Shown in pieces: positions 26,361 through 37,162 of a DNA stretch of 64,000 nucleotides. The stretch is from Leisingera sp. JC1 (GTDB taxonomy: Bacteria > Pseudomonadota > Alphaproteobacteria > Rhodobacterales > Rhodobacteraceae), in assembly GCF_001679925.1 (NCBI RefSeq), contig NZ_LYUZ01000046.1, positions 40,108 through 104,107 of the forward strand. Reading direction: 5' to 3'. Below the pieces are notes generated by a model. The model worked only from the letters and a program-made list of their open reading frames with translations, had not been told where the DNA came from and did no database searches. A program made the translations under genes and the position numbers. The stretch's first letter is position 1; each line of letters begins with the position of its first letter.

Positions 26361-27194
26361 TTAGACCGCCACCGGCGCTTTGATCACCGGATCGGGGTCA
26401 TAATTCAGGATTTCAAAATCCTCAAAGGTGAAGTCGAAAATCGAGTTCACCTGACGCTTGATGCGCAGCTGCGGCAGCGGCTTGGGGCTGCGCGACAGCT
26501 GCAGCTGCACCTGCTCCACATGGTTCGAATAAATATGCGCATCCCCCATCGTGTGCACGAAGTCCCCGGCCTCGTAGCCGGTCACATGCGCCAGCATGGC
26601 CAGCAGCAGCGAATAGGAGGCAATATTGAACGGCACGCCAAGGAACATGTCGGCGGAGCGCTGATAGAGCTGCATATGCATCTTGCCGCCCGCAACCCGC
26701 ACCTGCCACAGCGTATGGCAGGGCGGCAGCGCCATATCCGGCACATCCGCAGGGTTCCAGGCGGAGACGATCAGGCGGCGGCTGTCCGGGCTTTTGCGGA
26801 TCATCTCCACCAGATCCGAAATCTGGTCGACACTGCCCGCACGGTACAGCGGCTCATCCCCGATGGTGCCCTCTGCCAGTTCCAGCTTGGGGAACCGGCG
26901 CCATTGGTGGCCGTAAACGGGGCCGAGGTCGCCATTCTCATCGGCCCATTCGTCCCAGATCGAAACGCCGTTTTCCTTCAGGTAGCGGATGTTGGTGTCC
27001 CCGGACAGGAACCACAACAGCTCATGGATGATGGAGCGCAGATGCAGCTTCTTGGTGGTCACCAGCGGGAAGCCGTCCGCCAAGGCATAGCGCGCCTGCA
27101 TCCCGAAACAGGACAGCGTGCCGGTGCCGGTGCGGTCGTCTGACGGCACCCCGTTATCCAGAATGAACTGCAGTTGATCGTGATATTGTTGCAT
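26361..27194 (-). CDS. thyA: Thymidylate synthase
   Basis: 277 aa from ATG 27194 ([16 protein letters not shown]), with GGGAGCAG upstream; an open frame further upstream is not conserved. Catalytic Cys159 is in [37 protein letters not shown] and [15 protein letters not shown] are family motifs. It methylates dUMP to dTMP using methylene-THF. First gene of thyA-folA. Confidence 0.97.
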   Translation of the reverse strand: MQQYHDQLQFILDNGVPSDDRTGTGTLSCFGMQARYALADGFPLVTTKKLHLRSIIHELLWFLSGDTNIRYLKENGVSIWDEWADENGDLGPVYGHQWRRFPKLELAEGTIGDEPLYRAGSVDQISDLVEMIRKSPDSRRLIVSAWNPADVPDMALPPCHTLWQVRVAGGKMHMQLYQRSADMFLGVPFNIASYSLLLAMLAHVTGYEAGDFVHTMGDAHIYSNHVEQVQLQLSRSPKPLPQLRIKRQVNSIFDFTFEDFEILNYDPDPVIKAPVAV

Positions 27195-27421
27195 GGCCTG
27201 CTCCCTGCCCACTGGCGCTGGCCCGGTCTTACCTTCCGGACCGGGCGGGGCCAAGCGGGAATCCCTTGCGCCCTGCCCCTTGGGACATACTACATCTGGC
27301 CCACCCGGAATCAAAAGCCGCAAAATGAGCACAGGATCGTGACGGCAGCCCCCTCTTTGCCGCTTTTCCTTCTGCGCGGCCCGGTCAATACTGCGGGCAA
27401 AACCAATCAGGGGAAACCATC

Positions 27422-27850
27422 ATGCCGCTTACCTATCTGCACACTATGGTCAGGGTGAAAGACCTGGAGAAATCCATGGCCTTCTTCGAACTCCTCGGCC
27501 TCAAGGAAACCCGCCGCTGGGACAACGAGCAGGGCCGCTTCACCCTGGTCTTCATGGCGCCTCCCGGCCAGGAGGACGCCCCGGTCGAACTGACCTATAA
27601 TTGGGACGGCGACGAAGGGCTGCCCAGCGACAGCCGCCATTTCGGCCATCTCGCCTATGGGGTGGATGACATCTATGCCACCTGCCAGCACCTGATGGAC
27701 AACGGCGTCACCATCAACCGCCCGCCGCGCGACGGGCATATGGCTTTCGTGCGTTCGCCCGACAATATCTCCGTCGAACTGCTGCAGAACGGCCCCTCCC
27801 TGCCCGCGGCAGAGCCCTGGGCCAGCATGGAAAACACTGGTCACTGGTAG
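27422..27850 (+). CDS. gloA: Lactoylglutathione lyase (glyoxalase I)
   Basis: 142 aa, two VOC modules. The four expected metal ligands are visible: His in YLHTMVRV, Glu in VELTYN, His in HFGHLAYGV, Glu in ISVELLQ. It converts the methylglyoxal-glutathione hemithioacetal to lactoylglutathione. A good GGGGAAACC site precedes the ATG. A degenerate 15-bp tandem repeat begins over the stop codon. Confidence 0.93.
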   Translation: MPLTYLHTMVRVKDLEKSMAFFELLGLKETRRWDNEQGRFTLVFMAPPGQEDAPVELTYNWDGDEGLPSDSRHFGHLAYGVDDIYATCQHLMDNGVTINRPPRDGHMAFVRSPDNISVELLQNGPSLPAAEPWASMENTGHW

Positions 27851-27927
27851 GGTTGGCCACTAGGCCCGGTCTCTCGCAAGCCTGGTCACTGGCGGACCTC
27901 GTCACTGTCCGGTCTGGCTATTGGCAG
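27838..27927. repeat. Degenerate 15-bp tandem repeat at the gloA 3' end
   Basis: Six units in a 15-bp phase start at 27838, 27853, 27868, 27883, 27898 and 27913. Units 1 and 4 share CTGGTCACTGG exactly; unit 2 is TTGGCCACTAGG, and units 5 and 6 are further degraded. The first unit covers the last codons and stop of gloA. The rest of the 27928-28311 gap shows no gene or clear terminator to me. Confidence 0.5.
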
Positions 27928-28311
27928 AACCGGCCGCAGAGTGCGCTGGCCGTTGACTGCCAGCCCTGTATCTCTCTCGGGGTGCAGGGCAAAAGCCAAC
28001 GGCGACGTTACCGCATGCCCGAAACGAGTGCAGCCGCCGCGAACTAAAGCCTGGAACGCAACTGGCACCCACGCAAAAAGCCGGCTCAGCCCTGCCTGGG
28101 CTGTCCGTGCAAAAACGCCTGTTCTATGCCTGTTGATACCGGGCGGAAAGGGCGGCTGCTTCTGCAGCCTCAGCCGTGGCCTGCGCGAGGCCCGGCGCCT
28201 TACCCTTCAATCCGGTCAGAGCACGGTTTCCCCTCATGCCCTGTCAGAGGCCTGCCGGTGTTCCCCGGCTGCGCGGCCTAATGCCTGCTGGAAAGTTTTC
28301 CCGGCAGACGC

Positions 28312-28809
28312 TTAGTAAATGTAACGGATCTGGTCGGACCAGTAGCGCTCCATGCGCTTCAGCGAGGCGGTAATATCCTCGATCCCTTCAGAGGAAATCA
28401 CGTTCTTGCCTTCCAGCCCTTCGGCATGGCGGGAGAACAGCGCCGAAACGATATCGCGGATCTCGCGGCCGCGCTGGGTCAGGCGCACCCGTACAGAGCG
28501 GCGGTCAATCTCGCAGCGCTGATGGTGCATATAGCCCATTTCGACCAGTTTCTTCAGGTTGTAGCTGACATTGCTGCCCTGATAGTAGCCGCGGGTTTTC
28601 AGTTCCCCGGCGGTCACCTCGTTGTCGCCGATGTTAAACAGCAGCAGCGCTTGAACGGCATTGATTTCCAATACACCAACACGTTCAAACTCGTCCTTGA
28701 TGACATCCAGCAGCAGACGATGAAGGCGCTCAAGCAGACCCAGCGCCTCCAGGTAGCCAGTCATGAAACCCTTGCGGTCCACCTGGCCAATTGGCAATTC
28801 CATACTCAT
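28312..28809 (-). CDS. ldtR: MarR family transcriptional regulator, LdtR type
   Basis: 165 aa from ATG 28809, chosen because GGAG lies 6 bp upstream; ATGs at 28815 and 28803 are alternatives. Winged-helix MarR core with recognition helix GYYQGSNVSYNLKKLVEMGY and wing CEIDRRSVRVRLT. The sequence matches the alphaproteobacterial LdtR group, which in Liberibacter and Sinorhizobium controls an L,D-transpeptidase and stress tolerance. No target gene is adjacent. Confidence 0.85.
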   Translation of the reverse strand: MSMELPIGQVDRKGFMTGYLEALGLLERLHRLLLDVIKDEFERVGVLEINAVQALLLFNIGDNEVTAGELKTRGYYQGSNVSYNLKKLVEMGYMHHQRCEIDRRSVRVRLTQRGREIRDIVSALFSRHAEGLEGKNVISSEGIEDITASLKRMERYWSDQIRYIY

Positions 28810-28885
28810 TCGCATCTCCGACTCGAATTTGCTTCTGAGACAAGATGCCAACAATTCCCGAAAAATCAGTTAAGCCGGAATTTTA

Positions 28886-30868
<1,983 letters not shown>

Positions 30869-30883
30869 ACAGGAGACAAGAGC

Positions 30884-31297
30884 ATGAGCGCCGATCTGCC
30901 GGATTACTACTTCCGCGTCCGTGAGAACGGCGCTTTTGTCTTCCGTGTCGATACCGAGAACCGCAACCGGCGGATCGAGATGGACCAGATCGCCGTGGTG
31001 AACATCCGCAACGGCGAGATCAAACCGCACGGCCAGCGCCAGCTGAGCGAACAGGACCTTGCTGAGATCAAGTACTGGATGGAAGCCCGCGCCGCCACCC
31101 TGGCGGCCCGCGATATTGACGACATCCACCGTGCCATCGACCATTTGAACCTCACCGCCCACTGGGCCAACAGCCGCGCCACGGATGCACAGCTGGAGGA
31201 AGTCACCGATGCGCTCCTGATGGCCATGCACGACCTGCGCAACGTGCTGGTGCGCAAGAAGGCCGACCGGCTGATGAAGGAACGCGGCGGGGAATAG
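30884..31297 (+). CDS. Conserved hypothetical protein
   Basis: 137 aa with an AGGAGA site before ATG 30884. N-terminal YYFRVRENGAFVFRVDTENRNRRIEMDQIAVVNIRNGEIKPHG reads like a short beta-rich domain; the rest is helical (AIDHLNLTAHWANSRATD). No recognised family. Probably co-transcribed with the aminotransferase gene 15 bp upstream. Confidence 0.7.
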   Translation: MSADLPDYYFRVRENGAFVFRVDTENRNRRIEMDQIAVVNIRNGEIKPHGQRQLSEQDLAEIKYWMEARAATLAARDIDDIHRAIDHLNLTAHWANSRATDAQLEEVTDALLMAMHDLRNVLVRKKADRLMKERGGE

Positions 31298-31312
31298 GCA
31301 CTGGCCGCCGGC

Positions 31313-32254
31313 TCAGCCGCAATACAGCGATCTGACAGAATAAGAACGGTACCCGGTTTGCACCTGCGGCTGGCCCGGTTCCGTCGTATTCGGCGGGTGC
31401 CTGCGCAGGTTCGGGCTTTCCAGAACAAACAGGCTGCGCTGCCACCGCGCGTCCGGCGTGCCCGGCTCCACCCCTGTCAGCCGCAGCCGCCATCTCAGAT
31501 GCAACCCAGCCCTTGCCTGCGCATCACCGCCCAGACCGAAACCGCGGCGGCCCTGCGGCACAGCCTGCTGCGGTGCCATCCCCTCCAAGCTGGCAACCTG
31601 ACAAACAAACTGGCCTTCAACCTCCGCCCGCAGACCGCCGCGCGGCAGCTCCCGCGTCAGCGTCACCATGTGGCCGGCCTTGATCCCCGTGCCGCGGACC
31701 GCAAACTCCAGCGGCTCAGGCAATTCAAAAAACCCGGTGTCCGGCCCGAACAACCGCGCCTCGCCCAGCCAGCCGGCGCCGCCGGCGAAACGCAGCGCAT
31801 AGCGTCCGGGCGGCACCAGAACCTTAAAGAACTTCCCGCCCCGGATATAGGCCGCCAGCGCATCACCTTTGCTGCCGGACAGCACCAGGAAATAGTCGTC
31901 ACCTTCAGGCGTCCTGACCTGCAGGGGAAAGACAGCGGGCAGCCCGCTGCGGTTCCACATCAGCCCGGCTGGCGGGCGTTCCGGTTCACCGTCCCCGGCG
32001 GCCACTGCCGCAACGCTCCAGAAAAGCGCCAGCAGCCCGCAGAACAGGCACGCTGCAGCCGCGTGGAGCACCCCCCTGCTGCCCGCGGGCGCAGACTTAT
32101 CCGGTCCGCTCCCCAGCCATTTTTTGCAATCGATCGAGACAAAGTTCATTTCGGCATTTGACATTTGGAAACCATGCGCCCCGGATAGAGCCATGCCCTT
32201 CCGCCTTGCAAACAAACCCACCGGAAACGAGCGAGCCTCTGCTTTCGCTCTCAC
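31313..32254 (-). CDS. Unknown exported or membrane-anchored protein (third gene of unknown cassette)
   Basis: Up to 313 aa. The start is uncertain: GTG 32254 lies 8 bp after the preceding stop, ATG 32194 has GAAGGG nearby, and ATG 32164 (MSNAEMNF) has little. A hydrophobic segment (LHAAAACLFCGLLALFWSVAAVAAG) is followed by a beta-rich C-terminal domain with FPLQVRTPEGDDYFLVLSG and FFKVLVPPGRYALRF, ending in SVRSLYCG. The domain is probably periplasmic. No family recognised. Confidence 0.65.
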   Translation of the reverse strand: MRAKAEARSFPVGLFARRKGMALSGAHGFQMSNAEMNFVSIDCKKWLGSGPDKSAPAGSRGVLHAAAACLFCGLLALFWSVAAVAAGDGEPERPPAGLMWNRSGLPAVFPLQVRTPEGDDYFLVLSGSKGDALAAYIRGGKFFKVLVPPGRYALRFAGGAGWLGEARLFGPDTGFFELPEPLEFAVRGTGIKAGHMVTLTRELPRGGLRAEVEGQFVCQVASLEGMAPQQAVPQGRRGFGLGGDAQARAGLHLRWRLRLTGVEPGTPDARWQRSLFVLESPNLRRHPPNTTEPGQPQVQTGYRSYSVRSLYCG

Positions 32255-32261
32255 CTCGTCG

Positions 32262-32852
32262 CTAAGCGTCTGACTGCTCGACGGTTTTCAATCCCACGAT
32301 GGCTCCGCAGGCCTGCTTTATACCGCTCATGATTTCCAGCGCCACACCTAGCTCCTCGGGTTCCAGCTCCAGCTTTGCCAGAGCTTCTGAGAGTTCACCC
32401 AACGCTTCCGATTGCTGCGCAATCGCATTCAGCAGATCTGCCAGCGATTCCGCGTACTGCTGTCCGGGCTTTTCCGGGTCCGCATCGTAATCCTCCAGAA
32501 TACGAAGCTTGGCCAAAACACCCAGTTCGGTATTTTGCATCAGTTCCGAAGCCCCAAAGGCACGAAACTTCTCGGCCAGTTCAGACGCCCGGCCAGAGAT
32601 CTCGGACAGTGTCCCGACCATCTCCTCGGCCGTAACATTCAGGTAGCTGCGGTAGGCGGCATCAAGCGTCTCTTCCAGATCCAGCGCTTCGACAACGGCT
32701 ATGACAACGCCTTGGTCAGGGTTGTTGCGTGTTTGCGCTTCAAGAATTCTCTTGCCGTATTCCTCATAGACGTCCTGCGCCTGTGCAGCCAGCCAAGCAA
32801 GGCAAAGCCCGAGAACAGCCAGGGAAACCAAGTTTACCGGGGTTCTTCGCAT
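32262..32852 (-). CDS. Unknown exported coiled-coil protein (second gene of unknown cassette)
   Basis: 196 aa from ATG 32852, whose first base overlaps the previous stop (TAATG). An N-terminal signal peptide or anchor (NLVSLAVLGLCLAWLAAQAQ) precedes an acidic, all-helical region with heptad-like spacing (EISGRASELAEKFRAFG; LLNAIAQQSEALGELSEALAKLELEPEE). One Cys near the C-terminus (IKQACGAIVG). Function unknown. Confidence 0.65.
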   Translation of the reverse strand: MRRTPVNLVSLAVLGLCLAWLAAQAQDVYEEYGKRILEAQTRNNPDQGVVIAVVEALDLEETLDAAYRSYLNVTAEEMVGTLSEISGRASELAEKFRAFGASELMQNTELGVLAKLRILEDYDADPEKPGQQYAESLADLLNAIAQQSEALGELSEALAKLELEPEELGVALEIMSGIKQACGAIVGLKTVEQSDA

Positions 32853-33289
32853 TACTCGCCTCCTTTGCACAACGTGCGCAGCCGTGCCTGCCGGAATTCC
32901 AGTTGACCGCTCTCCGGGAGATACGCGCCAAACTTAGTTGGCTCGTACAATCTGCATTGCTCTTGCAGGATCGCATCCCAGGATTCCGCCGTCATCCCGC
33001 CCTCGGAAACCAGCTTTTCAATATAGTCGAACCGCAAATTCCATAGATTATATGCCTCTGTCTGGCGGTCCCCGTCGCTGGTGGAGGCCATAACTGACAG
33101 CAGATCGTTGGCATTGCTTGCCAGTTCCCGGCGCACTTCGAATGCATTGCCAAGATTCAATGCTTTATTTGCAGCGGATAACTGGCAGATGGCTACAATT
33201 GCAGCCACCAGGGTAACCGCTACACCTGCCTGCGCGATACGGATAGGGTCATCGAACACAACCAGACACTCCGCCAAGAAAGTCCACAC
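32852..33289 (-). CDS. Unknown single-pass membrane protein (first gene of unknown cassette)
   Basis: 145 aa starting at GTG 33289. Residues about 17-37 form one membrane helix (IAQAGVAVTLVAAIVAICQL), followed by a helical cytoplasmic or periplasmic domain with Trp/Tyr-rich NLWNLRFDYIEKLVSEGGM. The layout (one helix plus a helical domain beginning SAANKALNLGNAFEVRRELASN) resembles DUF4760-like proteins, but I cannot confirm it. Its GTG lies three bases after the stop of a small upstream frame. Confidence 0.6.
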   Translation of the reverse strand: MWTFLAECLVVFDDPIRIAQAGVAVTLVAAIVAICQLSAANKALNLGNAFEVRRELASNANDLLSVMASTSDGDRQTEAYNLWNLRFDYIEKLVSEGGMTAESWDAILQEQCRLYEPTKFGAYLPESGQLEFRQARLRTLCKGGE

Positions 33290-33292
33290 TCG

Positions 33293-33508
33293 TTACAAGG
33301 GCACCGAAAACGAAGGCACCCGCCCGTGCGCCACTTCCAATACGATACAACTAAAACTTGATTTTCGCCAGCAGGAACCAAAGTCAGCCGTCCGGGCCGT
33401 CCCTTGGGAAACGGAAGCCGCCGCTGTACCGTTAAAGTATAGCAGCAAGGCTCCGTTCACCTGACATTCAGAAACAAGGGTTCTTCCGGTCATATCCGCC
33501 GGAAGCAT
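33293..33508 (-). CDS. Possible small protein upstream of the unknown cassette
   Basis: A 71-aa frame from ATG 33508 (MLPADMTGRTLVSECQVNGA) or 66 aa from ATG 33493. It ends in TAA three bases before the GTG of the next gene, a spacing that suggests translational coupling. No ribosome site is evident and no family is recognised, so it could also be a non-coding leader. Confidence 0.3.
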   Translation of the reverse strand: MLPADMTGRTLVSECQVNGALLLYFNGTAAASVSQGTARTADFGSCWRKSSFSCIVLEVAHGRVPSFSVPL

Positions 33509-33528
33509 CTGAAGAATTGCCCGGCACC

Positions 33529-34512
33529 TCAGGACGCTTTGGCGCCTGCCGCGTCCTTCATCGCGTCCACGCCCTTCTTCCACAGGTTGCCCTGCCACAG
33601 TTCCTCCAGCCCGGTCTCACCGCTGGCGCCCTTGGTGGTCAGGTAGTCATAATAGGACGTCGGCTTATGGCCGGTGATGTTGTAGAAATCCGGGCTGCAG
33701 CGGGTGTAGAAGCCGTTGGTCAGATACTCAAAGAATTCCGCCCGGGTGGCACCAAAGTCGGCCTCGAACTGTTCCATCGACTGGGCACGGTATTCGATGT
33801 CCTTACCCATCGCGCGGCCCAGGTCCGCGGCAATTTCCGCCATCGACTGCGGCGCCGGGCCGGTGATGTCATAGAACTTGTTGCCGTGCCGCTCCGGCCC
33901 TTCGGCCAGAACCACCGCCGCCGCCTCGGCAATATCGCGGGTAGCGACAAAGGAGTTGCGCATGCTCCCCAGCGGGTTGGAGAACCAGCCTTCGTTTTCA
34001 ATGGTTTCGCAGTCGGTCTTCAGCAGGTGGTTCATGAAGAAGTTGTTGCGCAGCGCAGTGACAGTCAGCCCTGCATCGATCAGCGCCTTCTCCCCCCACC
34101 AGTAGTGCTGCAGCATCAAGGGAATGCCCGCACCTGGACGCGAGGCGTGGGTGTCCACGTCGTAGTCGGCGGTGTTTGTATCCGCGCCCATGCAGCTCAC
34201 GCGCACAACATGTTTGATCTGATCTTTGCGCGCCCCCAGCGCCTTGCAGAAGTTCAGATGCCCCTCCAGCATCGGATCCAGCGAGGCGGAATAGACCGCC
34301 GATACGCCCTCCAGCGCAGCCTCCCAGGTGGCCGGGTCCGACAGGTCGAATTTCACCACTTCATCAGCCCCCAGCGCCTGCAGCTGTTCCGCCTTGGCAT
34401 CGCTGAAGTAGCAGGCGCGCACGGTGAACTGCTGCCCTTGCGCCAGCCGCGCCACCAGCTCACGGCCGATGCGGCCGGTGGCCGAGGTGATAAGAACAAT
34501 CGGTTTGGACAT
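33529..34512 (-). CDS. NmrA-like NAD(P)-binding protein
   Basis: 327 aa. ITSATGRIGRELVARLAQG is the Rossmann nucleotide site; the remainder follows the NmrA/atypical SDR pattern (VSAVYSASLDPMLEGHLNF, ALRNNFFMNHLL). Such proteins are NAD(P)H-binding reductases or redox sensors. The C-terminal 80 residues, rich in Tyr/Phe (FFEYLTNGFYTRCSPDFYNITGH, GHKPTSYYDYL), are typical for the Roseobacter form. Stands alone. Confidence 0.88.
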   Translation of the reverse strand: MSKPIVLITSATGRIGRELVARLAQGQQFTVRACYFSDAKAEQLQALGADEVVKFDLSDPATWEAALEGVSAVYSASLDPMLEGHLNFCKALGARKDQIKHVVRVSCMGADTNTADYDVDTHASRPGAGIPLMLQHYWWGEKALIDAGLTVTALRNNFFMNHLLKTDCETIENEGWFSNPLGSMRNSFVATRDIAEAAAVVLAEGPERHGNKFYDITGPAPQSMAEIAADLGRAMGKDIEYRAQSMEQFEADFGATRAEFFEYLTNGFYTRCSPDFYNITGHKPTSYYDYLTTKGASGETGLEELWQGNLWKKGVDAMKDAAGAKAS

Positions 34513-34650
34513 GGCAGAGCCTCCTGACGGCGCGGGCCGCTGCCCGGCGCACGGGGTTTCAAATCTGCGCAGACCCTACAGGCAAGCCGCCAGCTGCAGC
34601 CCCCGAAACCCGACGGGAAATGCACCGCATCCGCCACCCGCCGGACATGC

Positions 34651-34681
34651 AAAAAGGCCCCGCAATCCGCGGGACCTTTTC
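34651..34681 (-). terminator. Intrinsic terminator after the EF-hand gene
   Basis: AAAAGGCCCCGC (34652-34663) and GCGGGACCTTTT (34669-34680) form a stem with one mismatch flanked by A/T runs. It lies about 100 bp after the EF-hand gene stop and can work in either direction. Confidence 0.7.
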
Positions 34682-34782
34682 TGCGCTGTGCCGTCACCTG
34701 CGCGGCCGGAAGGGAATATGCGCCTCCCCCCGAAAGGCAAGAGGGGTGCAGCATGACGGTGCTCCAGCGGCTTTGGCCGGGA

Positions 34783-35031
34783 TCAGCCTGCCTGGGTCAG
34801 AACGCCCGCCTCGATCGCTGCGCTCACTTCTGCCGCATCGGCTTCGCCATCCGCATTGGCGTCAATGGTGGCAAAGGTTTCCGCGGTCAGCTCAGGGAAC
34901 GCCAGCTGAAGCTCTTCCAGCGAGAAAGTACCGTTGCCATCAGCGTCCAGCTCTACTGCCAGGTCCTTCGCAACCAGCGGCGAAGCGGTCAGAGCAGCAA
35001 CAGCGGCGGCGGTCAGGGCAAACTTTTTCAT
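34783..35031 (-). CDS. Small secreted EF-hand calcium-binding protein
   Basis: 82 aa from ATG 35031. A signal peptide (KKFALTAAAVAALTASPLVA) precedes two EF-hand loops: DADGNGTFSLEE (full consensus) and DANADGEADAAE (degenerate). Probably periplasmic. Role unknown. Upstream, 35032-35415 has no gene on either strand that I can support. Confidence 0.85.
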   Translation of the reverse strand: MKKFALTAAAVAALTASPLVAKDLAVELDADGNGTFSLEELQLAFPELTAETFATIDANADGEADAAEVSAAIEAGVLTQAG

Positions 35032-35152
35032 GTGAGACACTCCAGTCATCATTTGGTTTGTTGCAGCCCGCGGTGTGTTCCGCGAGCCGTGGCAAACAGC
35101 TATGACGCGCCCTGGCGCAGCACCATCCCCCAACCGCATCCGGCTCGAAACC

Positions 35153-35173
35153 CGGCGCAACAGCGCCGTTTTT
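35153..35173 (+). terminator. Orphan intrinsic terminator (possible small RNA end)
   Basis: CGGCGC (35153-35158), AACA loop, GCGCCG (35163-35168), then TTTTT. It is oriented for plus-strand transcription, but the only upstream gene is on the minus strand, so no annotated transcript needs it. Confidence 0.5.
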
Positions 35174-35415
35174 CTGTTTCAAATAAGCAGGTTACCGCCC
35201 TACCGGCCGGACCGGCCTTTGTCCGCGCAGGCCCGCAACCCCTTCCTGCGGCTTTCCGCTTGGCCAGCAGAGAATGCACCGGTGGCGGGAACCAATCCAC
35301 GAGTTGCGATTCACGGTTTGCACCCGGCAACCAGGATCAAGGCCCCGCCGCGGAAAAAATGCTAGACTCAGTTCTTGCGGCACCGGGCCCAAAGGCCCGC
35401 CGGAGCAACGCAGAC

Positions 35416-36528
35416 ATGAAACCGAAGATCGAGAAACTGAACGCGCTGGGATCCCGCTATGCGGATGCCATGGCGATGTGCGGCCTGGCCGATGACCTTC
35501 TCGACCCGGACCTGCTGGACGCCCGCCCTTTCCGCTTTGCCGAAGGCGAGCATCTCTGCTCCCGCGGCGATCCGGCGACCTGTCTCTGGATCGTGGTGGA
35601 GGGCTCCGTCGCGATCCGGGAAGACGGCCACACGCTGTTTGTCCGCCGCCGCAACGAGGTGGTCGGAGAGCAGCATCTGGTCGGCAACGGCTACCAGCGG
35701 ATCTATGACCTGGTAGCGAATGAGACAAGCGTTGAAGTGCTGGTTGTCGACAAGGCCAAGATTGAACGGCATCCGGAAGCCGGGAAGATCTGGCGCAACA
35801 TCGCCAAGATCATCTCGATCAAGCTGCGCGGCGCCAGCCGCCGCACCGCCTCGCTCAGCCAGCAGCTGGCCGATGACACCCGCATCCTGCACGCCTACAC
35901 CAACGAATACGCGCTCAGCCGCCGGATGCAGGCCGGCGCGGGCCAGCAGACCGGCTATGCGGTGGACCGGGCGGTGATCTGGTTCTCGGACGTTGTCAAC
36001 TTCAGCGGCTACACCACCAGAACGCCGCCGGAGCGGATCGCCGACATCGTGCAGCGGTTCTTCAACGCCCAGACCCAGCCGATCCAGCAGCATGGCGGCC
36101 ATATCGACAAATTCATCGGCGACGGGCTGATGGCGTTCTGGGTGCTCGGCTCCGCCACCGACTCCGCCCGCAGCATCTGCACCGCCGCCCTTCGCGCCGC
36201 CGAGGAGGCAGTGGCCGCCGTTGCTGACATCACCATCGGCAAGCAGGCGCTCGGCCTGCGTATCGGCCTGCACGCAGGCTACGTGCTCAGCGGCGATTTC
36301 GGCTCCGCCACCCGCCATCAGTTCACCCTGATCGGACCGGAGGTGAACAAGGCCGCCCGGCTGGAACAGGCGCACCAGGAAGACGTGATGGAGGGCGGGA
36401 AAATCGGGCCGGTCCGCATCAGCCCGGAACTGCGCAGCGAGCTGGGCGGGATCGACCAGAAGCGCTATGGAAGCAAATTCGCCGTCCGCGCCAAAAACAT
36501 CGGCACGCTGGAGTTTTTCACAGGCTGA
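35416..36528 (+). CDS. Class III adenylate cyclase with N-terminal cyclic-nucleotide-binding domain
   Basis: 370 aa from ATG 35416 (MKPKIEKLNALGSRYADAM); an open frame extends far upstream but is not conserved. Residues about 35-140 are a cNMP-binding beta-roll (GEHLCSRGDPATCLWIVVEG). The cyclase domain (about 180-365) has D192 (WFSDVVNFSG), the second metal Asp in DKFIGDGLMAFW, and IGPEVNKAARLEQ. Product feedback through the N-terminal domain is plausible. Cytoplasmic. Second cyclase in the window. Confidence 0.93.
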   Translation: MKPKIEKLNALGSRYADAMAMCGLADDLLDPDLLDARPFRFAEGEHLCSRGDPATCLWIVVEGSVAIREDGHTLFVRRRNEVVGEQHLVGNGYQRIYDLVANETSVEVLVVDKAKIERHPEAGKIWRNIAKIISIKLRGASRRTASLSQQLADDTRILHAYTNEYALSRRMQAGAGQQTGYAVDRAVIWFSDVVNFSGYTTRTPPERIADIVQRFFNAQTQPIQQHGGHIDKFIGDGLMAFWVLGSATDSARSICTAALRAAEEAVAAVADITIGKQALGLRIGLHAGYVLSGDFGSATRHQFTLIGPEVNKAARLEQAHQEDVMEGGKIGPVRISPELRSELGGIDQKRYGSKFAVRAKNIGTLEFFTG

Positions 36529-36543
36529 CAGACCGGGGCGGTT

Positions 36544-36990
36544 TTACTCGGCGATATCCTCCGCCCACAGCTCCGGCTTCTCCCGGATGAACCGTTCCAT
36601 CAGCGCGATGCAGTCCGGATCATCGGCAATCACCACCTCGACCCCCTTGGAGCGCAGGAAGTCCTCGTTGCCGCCAAAATTCTGCGTGTCGCCAATCACC
36701 ACCCGCGGGATGCCGAATTGCACGATGGTGCCGCTGCACATCATGCAGGGCGACAGCGAGGTATAAAGCACCGTGTCCCGGTAACTCTGTTGCCGCCCGG
36801 CCTTGCGCAGCGCGTCCATTTCGCCATGTGCAATCGGATCGCCCTTCTGCACCCGCTGATTGCGCCCCTGCGCCACCACCCGGCCGCCGCGCGCCAGCAC
36901 CGACCCGATCGGGCAGCCGCCCTCGTCAAATCCCGCCTTGGCTTCCTCATAGGCAATGCGCAGCAGGCGCTTGTCGTCGTCTGTCATCAT
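36544..36990 (-). CDS. Cytidine/deoxycytidylate deaminase-fold nucleoside deaminase
   Basis: 148 aa from ATG 36990 (or 36987). Zinc motifs HGEMDALR and SLSPCMMCSG are intact. Length and motifs match the fungal-type cytosine deaminase / guanine deaminase-like branch; the substrate cannot be fixed from sequence. An upstream open extension is not conserved. Confidence 0.88.
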   Translation of the reverse strand: MMTDDDKRLLRIAYEEAKAGFDEGGCPIGSVLARGGRVVAQGRNQRVQKGDPIAHGEMDALRKAGRQQSYRDTVLYTSLSPCMMCSGTIVQFGIPRVVIGDTQNFGGNEDFLRSKGVEVVIADDPDCIALMERFIREKPELWAEDIAE

Positions 36991-37162
36991 GGGAAACGGC
37001 CTCTTTCTGAATGAATACAATGCTCTTGAGGAACCCTGCCTGCGGGGCACCGGGCGGTCAAGCCGCTGCGGCCATGCTTTCCCCAGGCTGGAGCGGAACG
37101 CCATGCCGTGCCAAACTGTCAGCGGCCGGGTGCCATCCGCGCCGCAAACAGGAAGGGCCACC

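Noticed and set aside
34753..35415. Long N-terminal extension of the cNMP-binding cyclase
   Set aside because: Open frame only; it is antisense to the EF-hand gene for part of its length and holds no domain. MKPKIEKLNALG at 35416 is the natural start.
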